A stretch of DNA of 64,000 bases from Pholiota molesta (taxonomy: Eukaryota; Basidiomycota; Agaricomycetes; Agaricales; Strophariaceae). The position numbers and the translations under genes were made by a program. Shown piece by piece: positions 25,076-36,875 of this stretch (within the stretch, counting starts at the first letter, position 1; each line of letters starts with the position of its first letter). The stretch covers positions 124,001-188,000 of the forward strand of contig JACGCK010000023.1 of the NCBI GenBank assembly GCA_014925825.1, in the 5' to 3' direction. The notes beneath the pieces were generated by a model, which was not told the origin of the DNA, did no database searches, and saw only the letters and a program-made list of their open reading frames with translations.

Positions 25076-27470
25076 CTATTTGATCTCGCTCAGCTGTCCT
25101 TGGTAAGTACTCTCCTCGTGGAGGTAGATGAACCCGAGTCGCATGAAACTCCATACCAGACCAATGGCACAGTAGATGCTGGTCGCCATCAATGGTAGGA
25201 ATTCCAAACCTGACACTCCAGGAGGGCTCTGCGTCGGTCCCGGTTGGGGTTCGGGACAGGAAATGTTTAAAGGGTCCGCCGCCACACAGGTCTCCATAGA
25301 CGCTGCGACATGGGTGACAGATGATTGCCCCTGCATGAGCGGGAACGCAGAAACAAAGAGCAACAAAAGTGGGAAGCCCGCGAGGTACACTTTCTCCAGC
25401 GTGTCCATGATCACATACACCATGGATTTAGGATACCTGCAGCCAATCCCAGGTTTCAGTTCATGAACGGCGATTACACGGCCAAGTCTGAAGATAGGCT
25501 CACTCGTAAACGCGCCGACTGATAGGGATGTAAACAGCCGCAATCCATATGCGGAGTAAACGACTTTGATGATAGATTCTGTGTGAGAAAGGGGTGGTGA
25601 TATGTATGAGTGACAGGGGAATGGAACCACATCAAAGCGACTTGACACACCTGTCGGAGTGAAGATTAATGGAAAGAGCGAGAAGACACCCGCGACGCTA
25701 GCAAGCAGAAAGGTTCTAAAGTATGCTTGCCTCTCCGCGGCAAGCAGACTGGATGCAAAAGTAAAATAATGTTATGATCCATCCCAATCGCAATAATTCC
25801 GCCACTTGCCTCAGGGGTATTAGAACAAGGAGAACGGCCTTCTCATGTACGTGCCATCCAAATAGAAAAGATGTCCAGCCAGACAAGGTCAATGCTGTGA
25901 GGAAAGATTTGTACGTTGGGTTACGCCAGAGTTTGATCAACCATATCTAAATTTTCACGTCAGTAATTATTGCGAAAATACCGGAGAATAAACCGATGGA
26001 AGTACTGACAAGCTGGAAGCGATCGTAATAGCAAAGGTGTGAATTGGCTTCACATTCGGAAGCACGGCGAACACTGTGTCGCCACAAGGCCTCGCGAGCT
26101 AGATGCAACACCAGATTCGTTAATTGCAATCTCCGCACCCGTCAACTGCGCGTCTGGGAAGTGGATGTCAGCGGGAGATTTGAAAGGTTGAAGACAGAAT
26201 ATTGACATTTTAGGAGAACCCGATCAGCCGCCGTGACTAGCGCCCAAAAATTAGGAGCCCAGTATGCGTGGTTCAGACCACGTGTGAAAGGGAACAGTCT
26301 GAAAGAAGTTGAGGTATCTGCCCCATCAGAGCGAAAGGGCCGAGCGAGACCACAAAAACGGTGATTACTGCATTTGCGAGGGATAGGAAATTCTTGATAT
26401 GAATTTGGCCCGTAGGAGACAAGCAGAAAGAGCGGAGAAGATATACAAAATAGGCGGGCTGGGAAAGGCATGTCAATGTCAACCATGAATGGAAGATGTT
26501 TTCATCTGGAACTTACAGCCAGATACATATAGATATGTTTAAAATTAAGGAGAACGGCGAACAGGATGCCGCTTGCAAGTTTGTTTCCCTAAAATAACAT
26601 CATTCATTAGAGAAAGTTCAGTAAAGGTTGACAGCAAGGGTTGACCGACGTTGCGTGCCATGAGGATGGACCAGAGAAGAATGCCATACATGAAGCCGTT
26701 GTATTGAAAATGAATGTGGTCGACAATCAAAAAGCCTGGATGAAGGAAGATTGACGCAGAAACAATGCGTTGTATCGGTGGTTCAACAGAACCGCGAATG
26801 AATCTGAAGAGTCCCTGCATCAGCATCGTGCTCAACGAGGATGTTTGGTATGTACTTACTTGAGCAGTACAATTCCGAGAACAAGCTCCGTCAGGATGAC
26901 TGTTGCTCTTTGGTATGCAATCACCGACCATGCGTCGTAATTGAGGTTGTTGAGGTCAACGATCTTTGGATCAATCATAGAGGCAGGGATGGACAACAGT
27001 TTCTCGAAATAGGCAAAGAAGGGAGGATAATCCAGCGCTAATGACCCATCTCAGTATCATAAAATGCATATGGAATAAGAATATATTCACTCCATTCAGA
27101 TGTTGTCTATATGGTTATGTCAAAATACGGCGTATATTTTGTATTTCAAGAAGACGCACGTCGTAATACCACTTTGAGATGGGGAGTGTATGTGTGATAG
27201 CAAGCCAGTTCCTATGCACTTCAAATCTGTGGAACGACTTCTCGGCTTAGATAAAATGCATGCATAGTACTCTAGGACGCACTAAGAGGGAAATAGTAGA
27301 AGCTTTAGCGCCGTAGACAGCCATAGAATATCCCATTCCGAGGGCAGAACATCCCATGAGAGCCACGATTTCGACAAGCCGATAGATCCAGTAGATCCTG
27401 TAGACTTCAAGCTGTTCATAGATGTTGACTTTTTCAGAGAAGCTTGCGCAGGAGCTCCATCCTCGTCCAT
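25076..27470 (-). CDS. ALG8: ALG8 alpha-1,3-glucosyltransferase
   Basis: ER polytopic enzyme adding the second glucose to the dolichol-linked N-glycan precursor (ALG6/ALG8 family). Minus-strand blocks: [38 protein letters not shown] (the luminal loop with the catalytic region), [117 protein letters not shown] and a series of hydrophobic segments to the end [12 protein letters not shown] and [14 protein letters not shown] separate ALG8 from ALG6. The N-terminus has a Ser-rich stretch ([15 protein letters not shown]) before the first helix. VMA21 diverges 202 bp away; DRG1 converges with 113 bp between stops. Confidence 0.93.
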
Positions 27471-27672
27471 GGCCGTTGTCGTGCAAGGAAAGTTAAGCAG
27501 TATTGAAGCAGTAACATTCGCGTGGACTGATGACGATGAAGGGTTAGCCGGTGCTCACGTGTCCACGCGTCTGAAGCATTCACAATTCAGTGAGGGGCGC
27601 AGCGCTTAGCGTACGCCTTGTTCTCGAACCTCCACCTCCAGCAACTCCTTCTCATCAGTTACTTCAGCGCCC
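27471..27672. promoter_or_regulatory. Divergent promoter ALG8/VMA21 with CACGTG
   Basis: 202-bp gap between outward starts, with CACGTG at 27556-27561. The core is the E-box/Cbf1-type site; use by a bHLH factor here is inferred. Confidence 0.5.
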
Positions 27673-28073
27673 ATGAGTGAACAATCTGCTATGAGCCAGC
27701 TCAACACGGACGCCGCGGCGACGGGGTACGTCTTGCCTAATATTTATGCATATTTCCGCAACCCAACTCACATCCGTATTAGTGGCGTCTTGGCGAAACT
27801 CATCGCCTTCAGTGTGTCATTGGGTGTGATTCCTATAGGGTCCTATTTCCTCTCCCTCAACTACCTCTGGAATCGTACGTTACCAGTATCTCAGGCTAAA
27901 CCAGAGGCTCAAATATGTCCATAGAAAACTCCACTTTTGCGGCGATTACGGCGGTGGTTGCGGCCAATATCGTGCTCGTTGCCTATATCATCGCCTCTGT
28001 TTTGGAAGACAATCGGCAAAGCAAGCCACAGCCTCCTCAGAAGGAGCGGGCGGAGACGAAAAAAGACAAGTAA
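27673..28073 (+). CDS. VMA21: V-ATPase assembly protein Vma21
   Basis: Two-helix ER protein that chaperones assembly of the V0 sector. Exon 1 (27673-27874) encodes MSEQSAMSQLNTDAAATG and ISGVLAKLIAFSVSLGVIPI, the first helix. Exon 2 (27925-28073) encodes NSTFAAITAVVAANIVLVAY and IIASVLEDN, the second helix, then a polar tail ending KKDK. Lys at -3 and -4 forms a dilysine ER-retrieval signal, as in yeast Vma21 (KKED). Intron 27875-27924 is GT-AG and phase 1. About 116 residues, normal for fungi. No frame break. Confidence 0.94.
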
Positions 28074-28555
28074 ATTTTGGGTATGCGGATCGACATTGCG
28101 GACCGACCCTCGTGCCCGCTTTCTTGTGCTGGGTCGTGGAATCTCGACTCCATGCAGCTCTGTCCGGCTTTAGGAAGCCATATGTGGCAATTACATTTGT
28201 GGGCTGGACTACATTGGATTCACATACGTATGGTCCTTCGCATCTAAGTAGTATATACAATACAAGGAGTACATAATCGAATAAGTACACGGGGTTACAG
28301 TATGACGGAGTATAATTTTTACAATGTATACACTATCAGAAATCGTTTATGCGAGTAGAGCGACGAAGAAGAATAAAATAAGAAAGCCTGCCAGCAGATT
28401 ATGTCAATGGGAAGGGAACAAGGGCTATAGCGCATATCCCCACTGCACATGAGCATCCGTTGAATTCGATGACGACACTGATTGTTCTTTCGTTGTCAAT
28501 TCCTGGTGAACTATAGTGAGCGAGAGAAGAGTAGCCCACAGCAATGGTAAGAATC
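28074..28555. other. Convergent 3' intergenic region
   Basis: AT-rich; holds the 3' ends of VMA21 and the Ser/Pro-rich gene. Nothing else recognised. Confidence 0.45.
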
Positions 28556-29996
28556 TCACCATGTATTCTTGAAAATCTTCGCTCTCACCGCCTCAGGCCG
28601 CGGCCTGGCTGCCAGCCTTGGCCTGCTCACAGGCAAACTTGACTGGTCAGAAATGGGCTCACTTGATGTGAGCCTATGCGTCGCTGGGAACGGCAGTGCG
28701 TCGCGGAGGTTCGCGTTCGATTGGGCACTCCGCAGCGAACGCATACCGTGGTCGGGGGACCGGCGATACTCAGAAGGCCGCTGGCTGCCGTCTGGCGTCG
28801 TGGGCAAACTTGGCAGCGGGCTATTCGGGGGGCTAAATGGCGGCGGGGAGAAACTAGCGGAAGGACGAAGCGAAAAGTGCTTCTTGCCCGGAGAAGAGAC
28901 GCTAGACTGCGAAGGAGAGGGCATAGCGTGGAAGCGAGGCGTGGTCGGCGTCCCAACAGGCGTCGAATCCCGAGAGCTATGAGGAGAACTGGGTCGCTTC
29001 AAAGGACGCAAGAGCAGAGGCGTTGGAATTTTCTTGCGTACTATCAAAGGTGGGGGTGGGGGAAGAGTGAAAGAGGGAACTGTTCTGCCTCGCTGCCATC
29101 AGTAGAGTAGACAGAAAGTTCGGATGGCGGTAATTTAGACTTGTGAGCGTCCTTGTAGGGCAAATGAGGCGTTGAGGCGGTCCTGTGATACAAGCTACGT
29201 GGCTTAGAGTCGACTGACAGATCCAAGACAGCGTGAACTGTCTTCTGGGAAGTTTGAGTATCAGAGAACACCTTAGGTGACATACTCTTTCGCGCTTCCA
29301 AATATGTATATCTTGGACACCGGGAATGGTGTTTGGCCTGAGGACCAGACCGCAAACATTTGCAGCCACCGGCTTCTGAAAAATGTTCAAACTTACTTCC
29401 TGGACCGTAGTGCAGGTCTATTGGAGGTAGAATCTGGTATGTTGGCAGTGTAGGTGACCGTGGCGAAGGCGGGGGCTGACGTGGAAGGGAGAGATACCTA
29501 GAGCCAGAGGCGCGAGTTTCTCTGTCGTCGCGACTGTTCACTGGCGAAAAAGCTTGATTCGAGCGGGTCTGAATGGGGGTATGTTTAGAGGGTGTCTGGG
29601 TGGTAGGTTGGTCTAGTTTGGATAATTTCGGACTGCTATCTCCGTGATTATGGTACGTAACGTCGAGGGCATATCGCGAGCTATCCCTGTGGATAATCGA
29701 ATGCTCGCCTCGACATTGTGCGAATTGATCATAGTTAGGTGATGGAGTAGTTTCTTGTCCTGACCCTCTAAAGACAGCCACGAACCGTCTACTGGGGTAG
29801 CGTTAGAAGCTTGGATGGGTAGATGTTGGACTGTGACGGTCAAAGAACGACCAGTCCCTGCAGATGACCGAGAATACGAGGGCTTCGGGTGTTCTTCAGG
29901 GATGTTATTCTGTGGATTGCCTCGACTATCAGATCCTTTGACTCCCACTTTCTCCAGGTGTTGCGGAGGAATGAGACAGATTTCATGATCGAAGTA
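28556..29996 (-). CDS. Ser/Pro-rich hypothetical protein
   Basis: I do not recognise this protein. On the minus strand it runs from a likely Met at 29996 (MKSVSFLRNTWRK) through GSDSRGNPQNNIPEEHPKPS, long Ser/Pro/Thr/Arg-rich disordered sequence, LPTYQILPPIDLHYGPGSKF and VRKKIPTPLLLRPLKRPSS, then SSVSSPGKKHFSLRPSASF, to the end AKIFKNTW. Many SP and TP sites suggest a phosphorylated, disordered regulator, but that is inference. The frame changes near 29945, 29775 and 29045; at the last, peptide continues naturally if one base is added. An upstream start near 30125 is possible. Low complexity makes homology judgement by eye unreliable. Confidence 0.5.
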
Positions 29997-32407
29997 AAGA
30001 GTGGGATGCCTTGAGGTGAAGGGAAAGAGGTGAGGACAGTGAAAAAGGATAGGAAGGAGCGGAGAGTAGTTATGCGGTAAACGAAGGACTTCGGGTCATA
30101 AACAGACTTTTTTCGAAGAGACCATATCAAAATATATAAGCCGGGATTGAGGTAAAGTCATTTACACAGATGCCGAGATGCATGCTAAAGAAGGACGCGA
30201 TTCATCAGCGATCCGTCCCTGAGCCAATCTTAGCCAAGTCATAAAAGCATGGCGTGAGTTCGCATCGCAACATAGAGGTTAGAAACTTGGGCGTTTGCCA
30301 CACGTTTTCGATATGTCCTCGGTAGTAAGCTGTGTTATGTCCACGCTCTGGTCGTCAACAAGTTTTGCTTCATTGAGCAGTGAGCCAGCCTATTCGAAAC
30401 AAGCATGAATAGCACAAGGGTAAGCTGGCGAATGGTTGTGAGCCCATGCGAAAGTGCACTCGGGTACTGCATTCGAATTTCGCAGATTCAGGCGATGCCA
30501 TTCCATTCGAGCCGACCAAGCGGAAATACGCCGAGAGGCGAAGACTTAGGAATGAACCAGTTTCCTTCGCATGGACGATGCATTGAAGCTGAGAAAAAGC
30601 AACTGAGAAGCGTAGGGAATCATAACATACATGGCAGTTGGTGGCAGGTGCAACTATCCAAAATATGATTGTACGGTCACGACCTTCCCGATAAGGACAC
30701 CGTTACCTTCGTCTTCAAGTTTCCCTCTGTCAACATGTATTCAATGATATAGTGTCAGCTGCAACACTAGTCTGCTTTTCAATGAATGCTTCTCGGGACT
30801 ATCACAAGCAGAAGCGCTCTGGCCACTTCGTCTACAGCAAGTCTCTGTTGATCTCGCTGATCTCCTGGCTATGGCATTCACGACAGACAATGAGAAGCTG
30901 ATAGCAAGTGTCTATCTAGAACATACCATATCTATCATGATGGAAAGTCACTAGTAGTCACTAGTCAACCTGGATTGTTCGACTGGATAGTCATAGCACA
31001 GCCTTGCGCAATACGGGTCTGTCTTGTTTCTCTAACAGCGCGCGACCACCGTGCGCACTTGGCCGCACGTCCACATGCCCCGTTCCAAATCTCCGCCTTG
31101 AGGCCATTCCCGCTGGTCTCGACCCCCTTGCCGAACTCTTTGACCATGCAGTGATCCGTCGTCGAGATATATCCGCTCCGAGCCCCCAAGCAGGTCCATG
31201 CTCCGCTTCCAACTCTGTTTCGAAAGCGATATTTTGGGAATAAGGGCCGCTGCAATCTCTAACCTGCTGGCAATCCCAGGCTCACTTGAATTCAATAAAC
31301 GAGGCCTGGACTGCCAGACTCCGGACTCCAGTGCCTGTGCGATTCCGCTCCTCAAACCCACCAATCATTTGCTCGTGTACATCCATGCGTTCCGAGATGC
31401 GGTGCAGCGATCCAGCTCGCTTTGCAGTCCACCTTGCGCAAGAGCGCATTACTCCATCTTCCAAAGTCTCTGTCTATTGAACTATCGCACATTAATACGA
31501 AGAGAACTCTCCGCTCCACATTTAGACTCTCAATATGCCCGCTATATCCTCACTGGTGACTTAATGACGACGCTTTCGCTTTCAACTCTACTAGTTCTGC
31601 AGCTAGTTAAGCTCTTCAACGTACTCCCGAAGACCACTTGGTGCTTCCAACTTCTTGCAGTCGGAATGGAATTGCAATATGTATGCCGAATTATGATCAT
31701 GATCGGTCTTCTCCCTCAGGCTGTCATTTTATTCCGTACAATGCTTAACCGATCGCATTCTCATGCCTGTTCGCTTGATTATGCTTGGTCATGGATCCGG
31801 GGTGTAGGCGTACGTGGGGAAGCATGTATTCTCAGTGTACATTGATAATCTAATCATAACCATCAATACTGCAGAGTAGACGGTGCCTGAGTAGTGTGCT
31901 CACGCACGTACGCACCGGGCGCACAAGGACCAATTAATTATTGTACCTGTTCATCTAAAAGATTTCTTCTCATCTTTGTGATAAGGTGAGTACACGATGC
32001 AAATGTCTCATGCATCCCTTTCAATCATTCTGTTAATTTGACAATCTATGAACTGGCTTCGGAGGGTTTGCTAAAGCTCAGAAGCATAATTCCGGATCAC
32101 TAACAGATATAGCAAAGATAGCGAATTATAGCAATATGAACACATGTTCATTATTAGTTTTATTCGCTCCTTTCTTTCTGCAAGTACGCCAGTCAATGAA
32201 CAGCTTCCATTGCTTATATCACAAGTTATCCAATAGTAATAATTTATATTGTTATCAATGTTCCGTGAAGTAACGGGGAATACATATGAGTTATCTAAAG
32301 TACATTGAGATCTAGTGAAACAGCAGTGCGATGTGATGATGAGGGAAAATATGGGATATACAATAACTAAATGGAACAAGAGCGAGAGAACAACCGATCC
32401 AAGGGCT
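29997..32407. other. Gene-poor region of about 2.4 kb
   Basis: No recognisable gene. One plus-strand ORF at 31198-31845 (215 codons) has an ATG and a hydrophobic C-terminal half, but no family motif, and the antisense frames there are also open. From 31870 to 32407 the sequence is AT-rich and fits the 3' UTR of the RNR gene plus spacer. A decayed gene or non-coding RNA is possible. Confidence 0.4.
31198..31845 (+). CDS. Doubtful ORF, 215 codons
   Basis: Longest open frame in the gene-poor region, starting ATG (MLRFQLCFESDILGIRAAAI). It contains hydrophobic stretches such as LMTTLSLSTLLVLQLVKLF and RIMIMIGLLPQAVILF that might be membrane helices. No known domain or splice signals. The antisense strand has open frames of 60-110 codons over the same bases, which lowers the odds that either is coding. 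Confidence 0.2.
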   Translation: MLRFQLCFESDILGIRAAAISNLLAIPGSLEFNKRGLDCQTPDSSACAIPLLKPTNHLLVYIHAFRDAVQRSSSLCSPPCARAHYSIFQSLCLLNYRTLIRRELSAPHLDSQYARYILTGDLMTTLSLSTLLVLQLVKLFNVLPKTTWCFQLLAVGMELQYVCRIMIMIGLLPQAVILFRTMLNRSHSHACSLDYAWSWIRGVGVRGEACILSVH

Positions 32408-33887
32408 TTAGAAGTCCTCATCGAGAACGCTAAAAAAAAATTAACAGGAGATAATGACGACTTGAATAGAATCACATACAAAGACTTCGATGACTGAGCA
32501 GTGTTATCAGATGTACCCGAATGGTTAACGCCAGCCTTGGAGTAGTCGGACACACGTTTCTCGAAGAAGTTGGTTTTTCCTTGAAGAGAGATCATATCCA
32601 TAAAGTCGAAGGGGTTGGTCTTGTTGTAAACCTTGTCGTTTCCTAATGATACCAGGAGACGGTCGGCGACGAACTCGATGTATTGGCACATAAGATCAGC
32701 GTTCATGCCAATTAGTTTGACGGGAAGAGCGTCTATACAGAAATTGAGTACGTCTCTCTCTGGTAGAATAAAATATAGGCTTACCGGTCAAGAACTCTTG
32801 TTCGATGGCAACAGCCTCAGTGATAATCATTTTGACTGTGTCCGGATGGGGGCGACGCTTGAGATGGCTGAAAAGAAGGCAAGCGAAGTCGGTATGCATG
32901 CCCTCGTCACGACTAATCAGTTCATTGGAGAAGGTGAGGCCGGGCATGAGACCACGCTTCTTGAGCCAGAAAATAGACGCGAACGACCCAGAGAAGAAAT
33001 ACCCTCCACAGCAGCGAAGGCAACCAGGCGCTCAGCAAAGGAAGAACGGTCGTCAGAAATCCACTTGAGGGCCCAATCAGCCTTGCGTTTGATGCAAGGG
33101 ATGGTCTCGATGGCGTCGAAAAGGTAATCGCGTTGAGCGGGATCCTTGATGTAGGTGTCAATGAGAAGGGAATAAGTTTCGAGTGAATGTTTTCCATCAT
33201 GATTTGGAAACCGTAGAAGCAACGAGCCTCAGCAGCTTGGACCTCTTTTGAAAACGTTCGAGGAGATTTTCATTGACGATCCCGTCCGAAGCAGCGAAGA
33301 AGGCAAGAACATGAGAGACAAAGTGGCGTTCGTTGTCATTGAGGCGGTTGTTCCAGTCGTGGACATCCTTGGAGAGATCCATCTCCTCAGCAGTCCAGAA
33401 AGAAGCCTCGGCCTTCTTGTACATTTGCCAAATCTGGAAATGCATGTCAACGGCCAATCAATAACGCGTCGCTAGTGAACATACCTCATGATATTGAATG
33501 GGAACAGAACGAAGCGCCTACGCGACTCTTTGAGGAGCGGCTCCTCGCCTGAAATCAAGAATTAGTTAAACGGGAAAGCAAGAAGCAAATGCTGACGTAC
33601 TTTCGGGAAGGTCGACCTCACCAACAAACTGGCGACGAATTGCAGGGAGCTCGTCATCAGCGTCGACACCCTCAGTCAATGATTCGGGGGATTGAGGAAG
33701 TTTCTCGTCATCAATAATCTTTTTGGTGGGTTTCGCCGGGGACTCGAGGGAGAAGGCAGCAAGGGCAGCAGCAGCCTAATGGAAGTAATGAGCATCGACA
33801 CGACGCGTTCTGAGGGGAGAATTGGACAGACCTTCTTGCTAGGAGTGGGGTAGGTGAAGCCGGGCGGAGAGCGGAGAGGGTAGCCAT
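32408..33887 (-). CDS. RNR2: Ribonucleotide reductase small subunit (R2), copy A
   Basis: Class I R2 subunit carrying the diiron-tyrosyl cofactor for dNTP synthesis. Minus-strand blocks: N-terminal extension with [20 protein letters not shown] (a possible CDK site, SPAK), [77 protein letters not shown] (ligands Glu and His plus the radical Tyr), [49 protein letters not shown] and [14 protein letters not shown], ending SFVLDEDF. That tail is the R1-binding peptide. All metal ligands are present. The last intron is 32430-32479. Single bases are missing near 32995 and 33250, and probably near 33870 in exon 1. Intron positions match copy B. Confidence 0.95.
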
Positions 33888-34203
33888 TGGTATATTAGAC
33901 GTAGGAGCGCACCGAAGAGAGGTGTTGTAACAAACTTTTTATGCCAGTCTGGGTGTGGTCCTGTTTGGTGCATCTCAACCAACCGCGTCCGTGTTCTTTG
34001 GCCTTGCTTGCAATATGTCGTTGCCATGTCACATATCACGTGCAGTTACTGTGACGCGAAGCGCTTCCAAATGAATGATTTACAGTCCTAATTAAAATCA
34101 CGGAGCATCTCCGAGTCCTCTCCTTTCTTTTTGTACATTATCATCCCTTCCTTTCTTTCCATTCTTTACGTTTCGTCCTGACACACGAACGCACTTCAAA
34201 TTC
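33888..34203. promoter_or_regulatory. Shared promoter of the two R2 genes
   Basis: 316 bp between the two outward-reading starts. CACGTG lies at 34037-34042, about 150-160 bp from each start, and ACGCGA at 34054-34059. ACGCGT, the MBF/MCB core, occurs in the first-intron region of copy A at 33803-33808. MBF control of R2 genes is known in yeasts; here it is inferred from the motif alone. A CT-rich tract precedes the copy B start. Confidence 0.5.
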
Positions 34204-35569
34204 ATGCTCTTTGAGCATGCAGTCGACGTCGCAACAAAAATGACCCAATTACAAACTCAGGACAGTGTGGCTCATGGCATGGTCGATTACCGGAATATCT
34301 TTGTCGGAGAAATTAACCTGCCGGAAAGTGTGTGATGATATTCTGGCTTGTGGCAGCCCAAATCTTGCCTTTCGTGACACTAATAACTTTATCATGACTC
34401 TTGCTTGCAGAGGAAGAACCATTATTGAAAGAATCTCAGCAACGACTTGTCTTATTTCCGATCCAATATCCAGAGGTCCGTCCAACAGACTCCAACTTCA
34501 TGTCGTACAGTTATGTGGCTGACAACGAGTCAAGATATGGACGTTTTACAAAAAAGCCAAGCCTCTTTCTGGACGGCCGAAGAAATTGACCTCTCGCATG
34601 ACCTCTGGGACTGGGACCAGCTCAATGCAGGCGAGCGACATTTCATCTCGCACGTCCTTGCGTTCTTCGCAGCTTCTGACGGCATCGTGAATGAAAACCT
34701 TGTGGAACGCTTCTCCACCGAAATTCAAGTCGCCGAGGCCCGATGTTTTTACGGCTTTCAAATCATGATAGAAAACGTTCATTCCGAGACGTATTCGCTC
34801 CTCATTGACACCTACATTAAAGACCCTGATGAACGAACCCATCTCTTCAACGCCGTTGAAACTGTGCCTTGCATAAAACGCAAAGCTGATTGGGCACTTC
34901 ATTGGATATCGGACACCAACTCAACATTTGCAGAAAGACTTGTTGCATTCGCAGCGGTGGAAGGTATATTTTTCTCTGGCTCCTTTGCCGCTATTTTTTG
35001 GATAAAAAAGCGCGGGCTCATGCCGGGACTCACGTTTTCAAACGAGCTCATCAGTCGCGATGAGGGCATGCATACCGACTTCGCTTGCCTATTGTTCACC
35101 TACCTGAAGCGCAGACCTCATCAACAAACCGTCCTGCAAATCATTACCGAGGCTGTAGAGATAGAGAAAGAATTTCTAACCGGTTAGTATCCTTTTCAAC
35201 TTCTACCACAATTACGCCAACGTTTGTCATGATAGATGCTCTTCCAGTTGCTTTAATCGGCATGAATTCCACCTTGATGTCGCAATATATTGAATTCGTG
35301 GCTGATCGTCTTCTTGTATCCCTCGGAAACAACAAACATTACGGCGCGACTAATCCTTTTGACTTCATGGACATGATTTCTCTCCAAGGCAAAACAATTT
35401 CTTCGAAAAACGCGTCTCGGAATACTCCAGAGCCAATATGAGCAATTCCAACAGTCCTCAACCCAACGCTAGTTCCAACAATAGAACATTGTAAGTCCTA
35501 TATCTGGATTCTGATTTTTACGAAAAACATCCTCATCATTTTCTTAGTTCACTATCGGAAGATTTCTAG
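34204..35569 (+). CDS. Ribonucleotide reductase small subunit (R2), copy B
   Basis: Second R2 paralogue, head to head with copy A. Exon 1 gives a short N-terminus ([14 protein letters not shown] from 34240, or the in-frame Met at 34204) without copy A's Ser/Pro extension. Then [43 protein letters not shown]-type block [51 protein letters not shown] and [17 protein letters not shown], a Ser/Asn-rich linker, and the tail TFSLSEDF. The Asp of EEIDLS, Glu/His of IENVH, Glu of VEGIFF, Glu/His of DEGMH and the radical Tyr are all kept, so it is not an Rnr4-like ligand-less form. Introns after LPE, after YPE, after FLTG and before the tail match copy A. One residue is lost after DLWDWD. Bases are missing near 34557 and 35397. 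Confidence 0.94.
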
Positions 35570-35948
35570 AATTAGATTTTTTTTGCTCTTCCACCTTTAC
35601 TTGGGTGGCTATCATCGTATGCGAAGCCCACCACTCAGAGGCACACGCCTACTACCTATTACCACAACTCAATATTTTTCTTAAATAATACTTTGTACTA
35701 TAGACTAGCGCCAGGCTGCTTGACTATCAAAAATAATTCCCTAATTCCCTACTCATTGCTTGCAATATTAATATAAATTTGACCATGTGACCGAAACCCA
35801 CCTGAATTTTGAAATTCCTCGTTTTCTCGACAAGCTTCAACTTGTGCCATTACTATCATTTATACTGCTAATCTGTACGACAATCACTTTTGATAACAAG
35901 AAACTCTGAAAGAAAGAGTAGAAAGCCTGTTCTTCTCGACGAACGCGA
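35570..35948. other. Intergenic, R2 copy B to IMP2
   Basis: AT-rich; 3' UTR of copy B and the promoter of the next gene. Nothing specific recognised. Confidence 0.45.
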
Positions 35949-36824
35949 ATGAGCATGTGGGTGGCCTTAAAGTCTGCCAGAAACTCCAGGGTTTGGCCAA
36001 TATCTACTGGCTGCCCACAGGAATGTCTTCGCCAGCCACTGGTTCGAACTCAAGACTATCACTGGGCGTAGTATGCAGGTATGTTTCTTAAAGCAACTAC
36101 CATAGTTGATATCGAAATATATTTGCAGAAAGCCGACACTTAATCCTGATTCATCCTTGTGGAGAGATGTTGTCTATTTCGACGTAACGTTGATATTGAT
36201 GCTACATATAACCGGGAAGACATTGTAACGTTAAGGTAGGCTTGAAATATGACAAAGAAGTTGTATCCTGCTAACGCTTAACGAATAAAAGGTCACCCGA
36301 AGATCCTAAACGTCTGATAATTAAACGTATTTTGGCCAAGGAGGGTGACACCGTCAAGACCTTACCTCCTTACCCTGATACGGAGGTAGTGGTTCCAGAA
36401 AACCATGTATGGGTTGAAGGTGTGAAGTCTTTTCGCAATCCTCTTGGTGTGTGGCTCTAATTACGACTTAGGGGACGAACCCTTCTGGACCGACGATAGC
36501 AATCGGTTCGGACCAGTGCGTATCTCTAATGTTTCTTTCGCCAAAAATATATCTAATGAAGAGCAATCACACCAGGTGTCCGAGTGTCTAGTAGAATCGA
36601 AACTTATCATGATCGTCTGGCCCTTAAACCGTTTTGGTCCTCTGAAATCGACAGTCTCCGACAGGGAATCAGAGAAAAGAGCTTTGGCTCAAGCTCGCAA
36701 AGAAGAGATTCGACGTTCTAGAGTAAAACAAGCTACTCCGCCGCCTTCATCCACAGCAGACTCGGATAAATCAGAAAACTCCTGGATACCTTCGTACATT
36801 CGCACCCTTTTTCAACAAGATTGA
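35949..36824 (+). CDS. IMP2: Mitochondrial inner membrane protease subunit 2
   Basis: Signal-peptidase-I-like (S26) protease that removes bipartite presequences in the intermembrane space. The catalytic Ser lies in TGRSMQ|PTLNPDSS (about 36060-36155) and the general-base Lys in PKRLIIKRILAKEGD (about 36308-36350). LWRDVVYFD, YNREDIVTLR|SPEDPK, TLPPYPDTEVVVPENHVWVE, GDEPFWTDDSNRFGPV and IVWPLNRFGPL follow, the usual IMP2 order. Introns: 36079-36132, one near 36236-36291, one near 36421-36471 and 36515-36575. One base is missing near 36186. The tail after LNRFGPL (KSTVSDRESEKRALAQA onwards, ending IRTLFQQD) is longer and more charged than in yeast. The start is uncertain: the peptide before HWFELK changes frame upstream, so 35949 is only a guess. 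Confidence 0.85.
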
Positions 36825-36875
36825 ATATCACATACATCATATAGAAACCGAACTCTTCGACGTAAACACACCTTT

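Noticed and set aside
33197..35099. Opposite-strand ORFs over both R2 genes, suggesting overlapping genes
   Set aside because: The conserved R2 motifs lie on one strand for each copy; the others are mirror frames.
34204..35569. Copy B as an Rnr4-like catalytically dead subunit
   Set aside because: All iron ligands and the radical Tyr are present in [21 protein letters not shown] and DEGMH.
36038..36053. GGTTCGAACTC resembling a tRNA B box
   Set aside because: It encodes WFELK just before the catalytic Ser of IMP2, and no acceptor or anticodon arms can be drawn around it.
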